The position numbers and the translations under genes are program-made. From Clostridiales bacterium (GTDB taxonomy: Bacteria; Bacillota; Clostridia; Lachnospirales; Lachnospiraceae), in NCBI GenBank assembly GCA_021203115.1, contig JAJQBV010000062.1:1-9739 (forward strand): a stretch of 9,739 nucleotides of DNA. The letters run 5' to 3'. This document shows positions 1 through 7,454 of this stretch, in pieces. How positions within the stretch are numbered: position 1 is the first letter of the stretch; each line of letters starts with the position of its first letter. A model generated the notes under the pieces. The model searched no databases. It saw nothing but the letters and a program-made list of their open reading frames with translations, and was not told the origin of the DNA.

Positions 1-2
1 GC

Positions 3-71
3 CTGATACTCGCGGGAGAAGTCATAAAAGATCTGGCGGATGTGCACATTGATGGAAACGGAATCCGATAA
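3..71 (+). CDS. C-terminal end of an upstream protein, partial (possibly ThiF/MoeB-like)
   Basis: An open frame enters from the left edge and stops at TAA 69-71. It encodes 22 residues, beginning LILAGEVIKDLADV and ending DGNGIR. The fragment is too short for a firm assignment. The pattern of a small-residue stretch followed by GEVIKDL resembles the helix near the C-terminus of HesA/MoeB/ThiF adenylyltransferases, which often contains EVIK or EAIK. Such an enzyme would fit next to the JAMM protease gene that follows, because E1-like enzymes, ThiS-like sulfur carriers and JAMM proteases are commonly clustered. The identity is inference and the open frame itself is the only thing seen. It is followed by a hairpin with a T tract, which supports a gene ending here. 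Confidence 0.4.
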   Translation: MILAGEVIKDLADVHIDGNGIR

Positions 72-123
72 AAAAGCCTGACGCAATGCGCTCAAAAGCG
101 CGCGGATAAGCAGAGAGAAAAAT

Positions 124-163
124 AACCGGTTATAGAATAAAACTATAATGGGGTATTTTTTTT
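124..163 (+). terminator. Probable Rho-independent terminator of the upstream gene
   Basis: TTATAG (130-135) pairs with CTATAA (143-148) across a 7-base loop. The stem extends outward through a G-T pair and two C-G pairs with mismatches, and a run of eight T residues lies at 156-163. The position, about 50 bases after the stop at 71, suits termination of the upstream gene. The stem is AT-rich and imperfect, so the strength is uncertain. The same segment contains a perfect 12-base palindrome, ATAACCGGTTAT (122-133), and a TATAAT (144-149), so a regulatory role is an alternative. Confidence 0.4.
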
Positions 164-169
164 ATGTAT

Positions 170-198
170 TAGACGCGATAATGTCGGCATGATATGAT
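170..198 (+). promoter_or_regulatory. Candidate extended -10 promoter for the JAMM-sulfatase genes
   Basis: TAGACG (170-175) matches four of six bases of the -35 consensus. It is followed after 17 bases by TATGAT (193-198), which matches five of six -10 bases and is preceded by TG one base away (190-191), giving an extended -10. Transcription would start near 205, about 45 bases before the JAMM start codon. It lies just after the putative terminator, which is a sensible place for a new transcription unit. Confidence 0.4.
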
Positions 199-250
199 AA
201 CATACATAACCTGTATGCAAACTATGAATAAGGCAAGAAGGAAAAAGAAG

Positions 251-664
251 ATGAAAGTATATATCAAAAAAGACGATTGTAATCAGATTGTGAATTTTGC
301 AAAGGCGAGAGTACCGGAGGAGGCCTGCGGCCTCGTCGCAGGAACGCAGACAGAGGAAGAAAAACGGATTGAAAAGGTCTATTTTCTGACGAACATTGAC
401 CATACCAGTGAACATTTTTCGCTGGATCCCGCGGAGCACTTAAGCGCCGTAAAGGATATGCGGCGGCTGGGATATAAGCCGCTCGGGAACTGGCATTCGC
501 ACCCGCAGACTCCGTCGCGTCCGTCCGCGGAGGATATCCGTCTGGCCTATGACAGCACGGCGAGCTACCTGATTCTGTCTCTGGCGGATGCGGATCATCC
601 GGTTTTGAACTCTTTCCATGTGGAAAATGGCTGCGTGGATAAGGAAGAACTTATCGTGGAGTGA
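251..664 (+). CDS. JAMM/Mov34 (M67) zinc metalloprotease, Mec-like
   Basis: This encodes a 137-residue single-domain JAMM protease. The zinc-binding signature is complete: the catalytic Glu lies in the PEEACG segment (about 22-27), and H82-S-H84 is followed at the expected spacing by S92 and D95 (HxH-x7-S-x2-D). Stand-alone bacterial proteins of this size cleave extra residues from the C-terminus of ubiquitin-like sulfur carriers (ThiS, CysO or MoaD type), or release cysteine from such a carrier as Mec does in actinobacteria. No carrier gene is visible here, though the fragment upstream could be the matching E1-like enzyme. The start at 251 was chosen because an AAGGA-like site lies just before it and the domain begins at once (MKVYI). 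An ATG at 194 would only add a basic, non-conserved leader. The sulfatase gene begins 48 bases downstream, suggesting co-transcription. A sulfur-assimilation role is inferred from context; general peptidase function is the alternative. Confidence 0.85.
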   Translation: MKVYIKKDDCNQIVNFAKARVPEEACGLVAGTQTEEEKRIEKVYFLTNIDHTSEHFSLDPAEHLSAVKDMRRLGYKPLGNWHSHPQTPSRPSAEDIRLAYDSTASYLILSLADADHPVLNSFHVENGCVDKEELIVE

Positions 665-712
665 CATTTCAAAAGTGAGTTCAGGAAACATAAGAGGAAG
701 AGGTGACAAAAA

Positions 713-2231
713 TTGGCAAAGGAAAAACCGAACATTATTCTGATTCTGACGGACGATCTTGGTTACGGCGATCTGTCCTGTTTTAACCCGGAATCCAAAA
801 TCCGGACGGAACACATTGACGCGGTGGCGGCAGGGGGACTGCGCAACACAGATTGTCACGCGTCCTCGGCACTCTGTACACCTTCCCGCTACGGGCTTCT
901 GACGGGTCGCTACAACTGGAGATCCCGCTTAAAAAGAGGCGTGCTTCCGGGGCAGTCCAGCCCGCTGATTGAGGAAGGGAGGGAGACCATCGGGACGTTC
1001 CTGCAAAAGCAGGGGTATCGCACGGCCTGTGTCGGAAAGTGGCACCTGGGAATGAACTGGACCGTGAAAGATGGCTATACTTTGCCCGAGACATATGAAG
1101 ACCCCAACGGCGATCAGGACAAATGCGCGGCGGGAATTGATTTTACGGCGTCGATTGCGGACGGACCGAACACGCGGGGATTCGACTATTTCTTCGGGCT
1201 TCCGGCTTCTCTGGATCAGCCGCCGTTTGTGTATATCGAAAATGATCATGTGCTTGCTCCGCCGGATCATATGATCGGCGTGCGCAGGCTGGACCGCGTG
1301 GGATCGTCCCAGCAGACGGAGGTCGAGTACGGACCGGCGGCGCCCGGCTACGATCCCGCGAAGGTGGTTCCGGATATGGATGCGAAAGTGCTTTCTCTGG
1401 TGGATGAATATGCCGGAAAAGACCAGCCGTTTTTTATTTATTATCCGACTCCGGCGGTACACGGACCGCTCCTGCCCGCGCCGGAGTATCAGGGAAAATC
1501 CGGAATCGGCAGATACGGAGATTTTGTCCTGCAGGTCGATGGGTTTGTGGGAAAACTGGATGCGAAGCTGCGCGAAAAGGGAATTGCGGATGACACCATC
1601 CTGATTTTTACCAGTGACAACGGTTGCTCCGGCATCGCGGATTATCCGACGCTGAAGGAATTGGGGCACAACCCGAGTTATATTTACCGCGGAAAGAAAA
1701 GCGATATCTGGGAGGGCGGCCACCGCATACCGTTTATCGTCCGCTGGCCGGGGCATGTGCCGGCCGGAGCCGAGCGGGACCAGATGACCTGCCTGACCGA
1801 TGTGTTCGCGACCATCGCGGAGATTACGGGATTCACCTACGGAGATGACGCCGGGGAGGACTCCTTTTCCGCCTTATCTATCTGGGAAGGCGGAAAAGAG
1901 CCCATACGGGAAGATGTTGCACCACTCAGTGTCAAATTATTCTCTCCGCCGCGGAAAGTGGAAGCTGGAGTTCTGTCCGGGCTCCGGCGGCATGGGGCCG
2001 GAGGCGAAGATTCCGGCGAGCGGGATACCCGGAGACGATACACCGTACCAGCTCTATGACCTGTCGACAGATATCCGGGAACAAAATAACCTTTACGGAC
2101 TCCGTCCTGAGATTGAGGAGGAATTGACTGCTTTTGCGGCTTCTTACGTGAAAAACGGGCGCACCACTCCGGGAGAACCCCAGAAAAATACAGAGAGTGA
2201 GAACTGGCCGGGACTGGAGTGGATGCCCTGA
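713..2231 (+). pseudogene. Cys-type sulfatase (arylsulfatase family), frameshifted
   Basis: Sulfatases of this family hydrolyse sulfate esters using a formylglycine made from an active-site Cys. The gene starts at TTG 713, behind a purine-rich site at about 699-706. Metal ligands D14-D15 lie in ILTDDLGYGD. The activation motif is C55-T-P-S-R59 followed by LLTGR (62-66), then GKWHLGM near residue 110 and the late FTSDNG and YRGKKSDIWEGG motifs. The first reading frame goes astray after REDV, at about base 1918, and stops at 2059. The sequence resumes in the +1 frame at 1920 with HHSVSNYSLRRGKWKLEF and runs to TGA 2231, including QLYDLSTD and GRTTPG, typical of the sulfatase C-terminus. One extra base, or two missing bases, at about 1919 restores a protein of about 505 residues. 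There is no signal peptide, so the ancestral enzyme was cytoplasmic and presumably acted on an imported organosulfate. Its substrate cannot be told. The maturase at 7952-9100 is the expected activator. Confidence 0.88.
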
Positions 2232-2260
2232 GCATTTCGAATATGGAAAAGGAATTGGAA

Positions 2261-4177
2261 ATGAAACATATACTTGAGACGCGTCAGATAGATACGGACG
2301 TCCTGATTATCGGCGGCGGAACGGCGGGATGCTATGCCGCCCTAACGCTCAGCCGGAAATCATCGCTGTCCGTTCTGATTGCGGAGAAAGCGGATATCCG
2401 CCGCAGCGGCTGTCTTGCGGCGGGCGTCAACGCGCTGAACGCTTACATCACAGAGGGCAGGACGCCTCAGGATTATGCGGATTACGCGGCGAAGGATGCG
2501 GCGGGAATCGTGCGGCAGGATCTCCTGCTGACGGCGGCGGAATTATTTAATGAGGTCACAGCGGACTTAGAACAGCTGGGACTGGTCATTTTAAAGGATG
2601 AAAACGGAAAATATGTGTCCCGGGGGAACCGCAATATCAAGATCAACGGGGAAAATATCAAACCGATTCTCGCGGACGCCGTACTGCAGTCAGAGCGCGT
2701 GGCAGTGATGAACCGGGTCATTATCACGGATCTGCTTGTGAAAATTAATAAAATTTAAGTCGCGGTCGTATTATCCGTGACAGAGCGGAATGCTTACATC
2801 ATCCGTGCAAAATCTGTGCTGGCGGCGACAGGAGGCGCCGCGGGGCTGTATAAGCCCAACAATCCCGGCTTTTCCAGACATAAAATGTGGTACCCGCCGT
2901 TTCTTACCGGCGCGGGGTACGCCATGGGGATTCGTGCAGGCGCGGAGATGACCTCTTTTGAGATGCGTTTTGTCGCGCTGCGATGCAAGGACACCATCGC
3001 GCCGACCGGAACCATCGCACAGGGTGTCGGAGCCAGGCAGGTCAACGCGAAAGGATTTATGTACGAGGACAAGTACGGAATTACAACCAGCGAGCGCATC
3101 TACGGAACCGTAATGGAAAACCATCTCGGAAACGGTCCCTGTTATCTGAAGACCGGCGGTATCTCTGAACGGCAGCAGGAGGAACTCCTGAAAGCTTATC
3201 TGAACATGTGTCCGACCCAGACTCTGAAATGGATAGAGCAGGGGACGGGTCCCGCTGAACAGGATGTGGAGATTGAGGGAACGGAACCTTATGTCGTGGG
3301 AGGGCACACCGCCAGCGGATATTGGGTAGATACCCGCAGGGAGACGACGATTCGTGGATTGTTTGCTGCAGGTGATGTGGCGGGCGGCTGCCCGCAGAAA
3401 TACGTCACCGGTGCTCTGGCGGAGGGGAAAATCGCGGCGGAGAGTATTCTTGCCTTGCTGCAATCTGCGGATACTGCGCAGGAAGCAGCTGTCAATGTTC
3501 CTGCAGCGGAAAGCGGATGCGGCGAAACGTCGGAATCAGATCCAATTGCCGGGGCAAATGCGGACGAAACGTCGGAACCGGGTTCGATTACCGGGGCAAA
3601 TGCGGACAGGAAAGCAGAAACGGACGGGAACACGGAATCGGACGGAAAAGCAGGAATGGACGGGAAAACAGAAACCGATCGGGGAGCAGAGGTGCTTTTA
3701 CGAAAACAGGCCGACGCTGTCCTTAATACCTACGCCCGCATCCTCAGCGAGACGAACGCACCATACACGGCGGAGGAACTGGAGGAGCGGATGCAGAAAG
3801 TCATGGACGAATATGCGGGCGGTATCTCCACTCACTATGCTTACACGGAGCAGCGGCTTCGCCTGGCGGATGAGGAGATCGACCGGCTGACTGCTCTGAC
3901 GGAACGTCTGGCAGCACAGAACATGCATGAACTGCTTTTTGTGTATGAACTGCGGGACCGGCTGACGGTCTGCAAGACGCTGATTTTCCATCTTCTGAAC
4001 CGCAGAGAAACCAGATGGCATATTTTCGGGGAAAATCAGGATTACCCAGAGAAAAATCCGAAGTTCTTTGCCTATCTGAACTCCCGCATAAAGGATGGAA
4101 AGCGGGAAGTTTTGTGGAGAGAGATTGTGGCGGAAAACGAATTCCGGCATACGGATGCCGTGTCTGACGATGGTTGA
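2261..4177 (+). pseudogene. AprA-like FAD flavoprotein (APS reductase alpha / fumarate reductase family), in-frame stop
   Basis: A member of the succinate dehydrogenase/fumarate reductase/AprA flavoprotein superfamily; its neighbours (ferredoxin, cysD, cysN) point to reduction of APS to sulfite and AMP. The dinucleotide-binding site GGGTAG is at residues 18-23. Downstream come TGGAAGLYKP, the HTASGYW segment (His about 349), GLFAAGDVAGG and ALAEGKIAAE, all typical FAD-domain features. The C-terminal helical domain with RWHIFGENQDYPEKNP and YLNSR is present. TAA at 2756-2758 (codon 166) stops the frame, yet the same frame resumes at once with SVTERNAYIIRAK and stays open to 4177. With the stop read through the protein would be 638 residues. 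A linker of about 60 residues (about 410-470) carries tandem repeats. The start at 2261 was chosen for AAAAGGA (2247-2253) seven bases upstream; earlier ATGs at 2219 and 2243 are possible. The GTG at 2777 is a poor start: no ribosome site, and it would lack half the FAD fold. Confidence 0.78.
3524..3607 (+). repeat. Two tandem 42-base coding repeats in the AprA-like linker
   Basis: Copies at 3524-3565 and 3566-3607 match at 36 of 42 bases by eye. They encode ETSESDPIAGANAD and ETSEPGSITGANAD. Being exactly 14 codons, the duplication keeps the frame. It is followed up to about 3680 by a looser repetition of (E/M)DG(K/N) units. The segment is acidic, Gly/Ser/Thr-rich and probably disordered, lying between the FAD domain and the C-terminal helical domain. 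Confidence 0.85.
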
Positions 4178-4388
4178 TGGGTATAGAGCAAAAAAGACTG
4201 TGAAGCAGTTTTACATGTTTTTTACTAAGAAACTGTGAAGATTAATTTTTTAACAGTTCCTGAGCTTGTACTAAGTACCTGCAGGTCAGATCTGTCGGAG
4301 TGTGAAAAGCACGAAGCAATTGACTTTCATACATGGTGATGGTTACGCCAGCAGTCATGCTTGGTTAGGAAGAAGAGGGGGAGTGTGT
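4178..4388. other. AT-rich gap with direct and inverted repeats
   Basis: This 211-base gap separates the AprA-like gene from its presumed ferredoxin partner. It holds a direct repeat ACTGTGAAG (4197-4205 and 4232-4240, 35 bases apart), each copy followed by a T-rich run. It also holds an inverted pair AACTGT/ACAGTT (4231-4236 and 4252-4257) and a perfect 10-base palindrome ACCTGCAGGT (4277-4286). It is visibly more AT-rich in its first 80 bases than the flanking genes. No convincing promoter, riboswitch or known mobile element was recognised. The open frame that extends upstream of the ferredoxin start through this gap shows no conserved protein features. Confidence 0.5.
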
Positions 4389-4700
4389 ATGAGTATACGA
4401 ATCAACCGAAACCGCTGCATCAGCTGCGGGAACTGCGCGGAGATATGCCCGGAGACACTGATTTCAGTGGCGGACGGATGCGCTCACATGGATTATCCGC
4501 GGGACTGCTGGGGCTGTGCTTCCTGCATCAAGGAGTGCCCGGCGGGAGCCATAGATTTTTTCCTGGGGGCGGATATCGGCGGCGGAGGCAGCGTGATGAA
4601 TGTGGAAAAAAGGGGCGATATCCTCCGGTGGCATATTCGAAAAGCGGATGAAACGGAGGTGGTCATTGAGACAGACAGGCGGGATGCGAACCGGTATTAG
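4389..4700 (+). CDS. Two-[4Fe-4S] ferredoxin, AprB-like
   Basis: This encodes a 103-residue ferredoxin with two complete cluster motifs: C10-x2-C13-x2-C16-x3-C20-P and C40-x2-C43-x2-C46-x3-C50-P. A tail of about 45 residues follows, containing a glycine run and a charged, probably beta-rich end. The size and arrangement resemble the beta subunit of APS reductase and the small ferredoxins that pair with AprA-like flavoproteins in clostridial sulfate-assimilation clusters. It would pass electrons to the flavin of the upstream flavoprotein. The start at 4389 follows a purine-rich GAGGGGGAG site and begins directly with the domain (MSIRINRNRC). An in-frame ATG at 4302 would add 29 unconserved residues. 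cysD begins 29 bases after the stop. If the flavoprotein is truly dead, the partner of this ferredoxin is unclear. Confidence 0.85.
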   Translation: MSIRINRNRCISCGNCAEICPETLISVADGCAHMDYPRDCWGCASCIKECPAGAIDFFLGADIGGGGSVMNVEKRGDILRWHIRKADETEVVIETDRRDANRY

Positions 4701-4729
4701 TAATTGTTATGGATAGGAGTTAGATTGTT

Positions 4730-5632
4730 ATGAATGGATTGTCACATTTGGACGAACTGGAGGCGGAGGCGATTTATATCATCCGGGAAGTAGTTGCGGA
4801 GTGCGAAAAGCCCGTGATGCTGTACTCCATAGGGAAAGACAGCTCCGTGATGCTGCATCTGGCGCTGAAAGCGTTTTACCCGGAGAAACCGCCGTTTCCG
4901 TTTTTGCATGTCAATACGACATGGAAGTTTCACGAGATGATCGAGTTTCGCGACAGAAGAGCAAAGGAACTCGGAATCGAGATGCTGGAGTACATCAACG
5001 AGGACGGTATCAGGGCGGGAATCAACCCGTTTGACCATGGCGCAAGCTATACGGATATTATGAAAACACAGGCGCTCAGGCAGGCGTTGGAGAAGTACGG
5101 ATTCACGGCGGCTTTCGGCGGCGGCCGCAGGGATGAGGAAAAGAGTCGGGCAAAAGAGCGAATTTTTTCCTTCCGCAATGCCGCGCAGGCCTGGGATCCG
5201 AAAAATCAGAGACCGGAGGTGTGGAAGCTTTTCAATACAGAACTGAATAAAGGAGAGAGTATCCGCGTCTTTCCGATTTCCAACTGGACGGAAAAAGATA
5301 TCTGGCAGTATATCAGGAGAGAAAATATTCCGATCGTGTCCCTGTATTTTGCCGCGGAACGCCCGGTGGTTTATCGGGACGGCAATATCATCATGGTGGA
5401 TGATGAGAGGATGCGCCTGCTTCCGGGCGAGGTGCCGGAGATGAAAAGCGTCCGTTTCCGCACGCTGGGCTGTTACCCGCTTTCCGGCGGCGTTGAATCC
5501 TGCGCGACGACTCTGGATCAGGTGATAGAGGAGACCTTAAGCTCTGTCGAATCGGAGCGGACCAGCCGCGTGATTGATAAGGACGGCGGAAATGCCAGCA
5601 TGGAAAAGCGAAAGAGGGAGGGATATTTCTGA
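4730..5632 (+). CDS. cysD: Sulfate adenylyltransferase small subunit CysD
   Basis: CysD is the catalytic subunit of ATP sulfurylase and forms APS and pyrophosphate from ATP and sulfate, with the energy supplied by GTP hydrolysis on CysN. The 300-residue product has the PP-loop SIGKDS (33-38), the [15 protein letters not shown] block (130-144), WDPKNQRPE (about 155-163), [10 protein letters not shown] and [12 protein letters not shown] (about 184-195), and a C-terminus ending KREGYF as in Escherichia coli CysD. The length matches the family. AGGAG (4715-4719) lies ten bases before the ATG. The stop codon overlaps the cysN start by one base (TGATG at 5630-5634), so the two subunits are translationally coupled. 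Nothing unusual is seen in it. Confidence 0.97.
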   Translation: MNGLSHLDELEAEAIYIIREVVAECEKPVMLYSIGKDSSVMLHLALKAFYPEKPPFPFLHVNTTWKFHEMIEFRDRRAKELGIEMLEYINEDGIRAGINPFDHGASYTDIMKTQALRQALEKYGFTAAFGGGRRDEEKSRAKERIFSFRNAAQAWDPKNQRPEVWKLFNTELNKGESIRVFPISNWTEKDIWQYIRRENIPIVSLYFAAERPVVYRDGNIIMVDDERMRLLPGEVPEMKSVRFRTLGCYPLSGGVESCATTLDQVIEETLSSVESERTSRVIDKDGGNASMEKRKREGYF

Positions 5633-7323
5633 TGAACAGTTTGTTGAAATTCATTACATGCGGAAGCGTGGACGACGGGAAATCCACTCTGCTCGGACAT
5701 ATCCTTTACGACGCGAAGCTTTTGTATGCCGACCAGGAAAAAGCGCTGATTCTCGACAGCAAGGTAGGCTCCCGCGGAGGCGAGATTGATTATTCTCTTC
5801 TTCTGGACGGACTGACCGCGGAGCGGGAACAGGGTATCACGATTGATGTAGCCTACCTCTATTTTACGACAGAAAAAAGAAGCTTTATCGCTGCCGACAC
5901 GCCCGGCCATGAGGAATACACAAGAAATATGGCGGTCGGCGCCTCATTTGCAAAGCTGGCTGTGGTCATGGTCGATGCGGAGCACGGCGTTTTACCACAG
6001 ACCAGGCGGCATGCGCGCATCTGTGCGCTGATGGGTATCCGCTATTTTGTTTTTGCGGTAAACAAGATGGACCTGGTGGGCTATCTTGAGAATCGATTTC
6101 AGGAAATCAGGAAAGATATCGATGCGTTATCCGCTGAACTGGAGCTGGCGAATGTAAAAATCATACCGGTCAGCGCCACCCGGGGAGATAATATTACACA
6201 TGCGCCGGGTCATATGGCATGGTATCAGGGGGAAAGCCTGCTGGAGTATCTGGAGACAGTCGATGTATCGGAAGACGAAAAACAGGATACCTTCTATCTT
6301 CCCGTACAGCGAGTGTGCCGGCCGGACCATACATTTCGCGGATTCCAGGGACAGGTGGAGAGCGGCCGCGTGGCGAAAGGGCAGAAGCTGACAGTGTTGC
6401 CCGGCAGAGAATCGGCCAGGGTAAAAGCCATACATATCGGGTTTGAAGAAGTCGCGGAGGCATATGCCGGGCAGGCGGTCACCGTGCAGCTGGACAGAGA
6501 AATAGATGTGAGCCGCGGCTGCGTCCTGGCAAATACCGGGAAGCTGCCCGCAGCAAAAAAGTTCGGCGTCACACTTCTGTGGATGGACGATGAGCCGCTT
6601 CTTGTCGGAAAAGAGTATCTGGTTCGAATCGGTACGAAAAAAATTGCCGGCGTGGTCACCGCCATCACATATAAGACGGATGTCAACACAGGCGAACATC
6701 TCGCGGCGGAACGTCTGGAGAAAAATGAGATAGGACTCTGCCATCTGGAACTCGCGGAAAATATTGTAGCAGACACATTTGCGAACTATAAGACGCTTGG
6801 CGAGCTGATCCTGATCGACCGCGTCAGCCACGCGACGTCCGCTTGCGGCGTCATAGATACCGTGGGAGAGGAGACGGAAAAGCCGTATTTTGAAAAAGGA
6901 AATATCTGTACCGACGGCTACATCTTTGAGGAATTTTATTTTAATATAGAGAACGCTCTGCTTTCCCGGGCGAATGAGGGCGGAAAAACTTATCACGTGG
7001 GCGATGAGGTACCGGTCAAGGGAGACAGCTTCCGTTATCCGGAATCCTTTGACATCATCGCTGTGAAAAGTGAAGCTGCCATATTGATTCGGGGACGGCG
7101 GGTGGAAGATATCCTGCCTCTGTCAGAGTACCGTTACAGCGGCTTGCCGACTCTGGATGTGCGGGGATTTGAGATCCAGATTCGCGGAGAGGCGGATTAT
7201 CAGGATTATCTGTATGAGCGAAGGAATATGGATGAGGGGAACCACGTGAAGTTCTATGATAAATGGTTCCGGTTTGAGACATACCGGAGAATCATCTGCA
7301 CAGATAATTTCTGGATGATATGA
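5632..7323 (+). CDS. cysN: Sulfate adenylyltransferase large subunit CysN (GTPase), with C-terminal extension
   Basis: CysN is the translation-factor-like GTPase that drives CysD. The 563-residue product has G1 GSVDDGKST (11-19), G2 GITID (68-72), G3 DTPGHE (89-94) and G4 NKMD (144-147). Two beta-barrel domains follow and end near LIDRVSHATSACGVID (about 394-409), the counterpart of the C-terminal end of Escherichia coli CysN. About 150 further residues (412-563) follow. These contain no P-loop and are not the APS kinase (CysC) domain found in CysNC fusions. They have the sequence features of a folded domain (YIFEEFYFN, AAILIRGRRVEDI, LSEYRY) and end in DNFWMI. I recall similar extensions in other clostridial CysN proteins but know no function for them. 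The gene is coupled to cysD by a one-base overlap. No clear terminator follows; a hairpin-rich gap does. Confidence 0.93.
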   Translation: MNSLLKFITCGSVDDGKSTLLGHILYDAKLLYADQEKALILDSKVGSRGGEIDYSLLLDGLTAEREQGITIDVAYLYFTTEKRSFIAADTPGHEEYTRNMAVGASFAKLAVVMVDAEHGVLPQTRRHARICALMGIRYFVFAVNKMDLVGYLENRFQEIRKDIDALSAELELANVKIIPVSATRGDNITHAPGHMAWYQGESLLEYLETVDVSEDEKQDTFYLPVQRVCRPDHTFRGFQGQVESGRVAKGQKLTVLPGRESARVKAIHIGFEEVAEAYAGQAVTVQLDREIDVSRGCVLANTGKLPAAKKFGVTLLWMDDEPLLVGKEYLVRIGTKKIAGVVTAITYKTDVNTGEHLAAERLEKNEIGLCHLELAENIVADTFANYKTLGELILIDRVSHATSACGVIDTVGEETEKPYFEKGNICTDGYIFEEFYFNIENALLSRANEGGKTYHVGDEVPVKGDSFRYPESFDIIAVKSEAAILIRGRRVEDILPLSEYRYSGLPTLDVRGFEIQIRGEADYQDYLYERRNMDEGNHVKFYDKWFRFETYRRIICTDNFWMI

Positions 7324-7345
7324 GCGCAGGCAATGAGCCGTGCAG

Positions 7346-7406
7346 CATAATGAGGAAAGACAGACACGTCATGCTTGCATGTAAGTGGCTGTTTTTGCTC
7401 ATTATG
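7346..7406 (+). other. Long imperfect hairpin after cysN
   Basis: CATAATGAG (7346-7354) pairs with CTCATTATG (7398-7406). Inside it, after a single mismatch, the AAAGACAG arm pairs with CTGTTTTT. The tip contains CATGC-TT-GCATG, itself a perfect inverted repeat. Together these form a stem of nearly 60 bases. There is no T tract directly after it, so it is not a standard terminator. A 20-codon open frame, ATG 7350 to TAG 7412, lies within it but has no ribosome site. It could be an mRNA-processing or stability element, part of a small RNA, or a short intergenic repeat. Confidence 0.5.
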
Positions 7407-7411
7407 ATATA

Positions 7412-7454
7412 GGGCGAAGCCCGGACAGGGGGCGAGCCACAGGCTCGCTCCCTG
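7412..7454 (+). other. Two GC-rich hairpins upstream of the 70-residue small gene
   Basis: The first is GGGC-GAA-GCCC at 7412-7422. The second is a 13-base-pair stem with a 3-base loop: CAGGGGGCGAGCC (7426-7438) against GGCTCGCTCCCTG (7442-7454), with one G-T pair. These are the strongest local RNA structures in the window. No T run follows, so termination is unlikely, and no known riboswitch core was recognised. A weaker inverted pair, GGTCT (7465-7469) and AGACC (7489-7493), brings structure right up to the ribosome binding site of the next gene. Confidence 0.6.

Noticed and set aside
929..1756. 275-codon minus-strand frame opposite the sulfatase
   Set aside because: Basic, low-complexity translation with no motif, lying opposite a clearly coding gene; a shadow frame.
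1800..2231. Independent 143-residue protein in the second sulfatase frame
   Set aside because: Only the part from about 1920 onward is like a protein family, and it continues the sulfatase C-terminus exactly. The first 40 codons are an out-of-frame shadow.
2740..2760. Recoding of the stop in the AprA-like gene
   Set aside because: The codon is TAA, which is not used for selenocysteine or pyrrolysine, and no downstream recoding hairpin is evident.
2777..4177. A separate gene starting at GTG 2777
   Set aside because: It is in the same frame as the upstream part, has no ribosome site, and would lack the GGGTAG dinucleotide-binding half of the FAD fold. A single gene with a stop codon explains it better.
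4320..4348. Promoter TTGACT before the ferredoxin gene
   Set aside because: The -35-like hexamer is good, but no acceptable -10 lies 16 to 18 bases downstream.
4302..4388. N-terminal extension of the ferredoxin from ATG 4302
   Set aside because: No ribosome site before it, unconserved residues, and a strong purine-rich site before the ATG at 4389.
6127..6996. 289-codon minus-strand frame opposite cysN
   Set aside because: It lies fully inside cysN, whose own motifs are complete. The translation has no recognisable domain.
7350..7412. 20-codon leader peptide inside the long hairpin
   Set aside because: No ribosome binding site and no run of regulatory codons. The bases are better explained by the inverted repeat.
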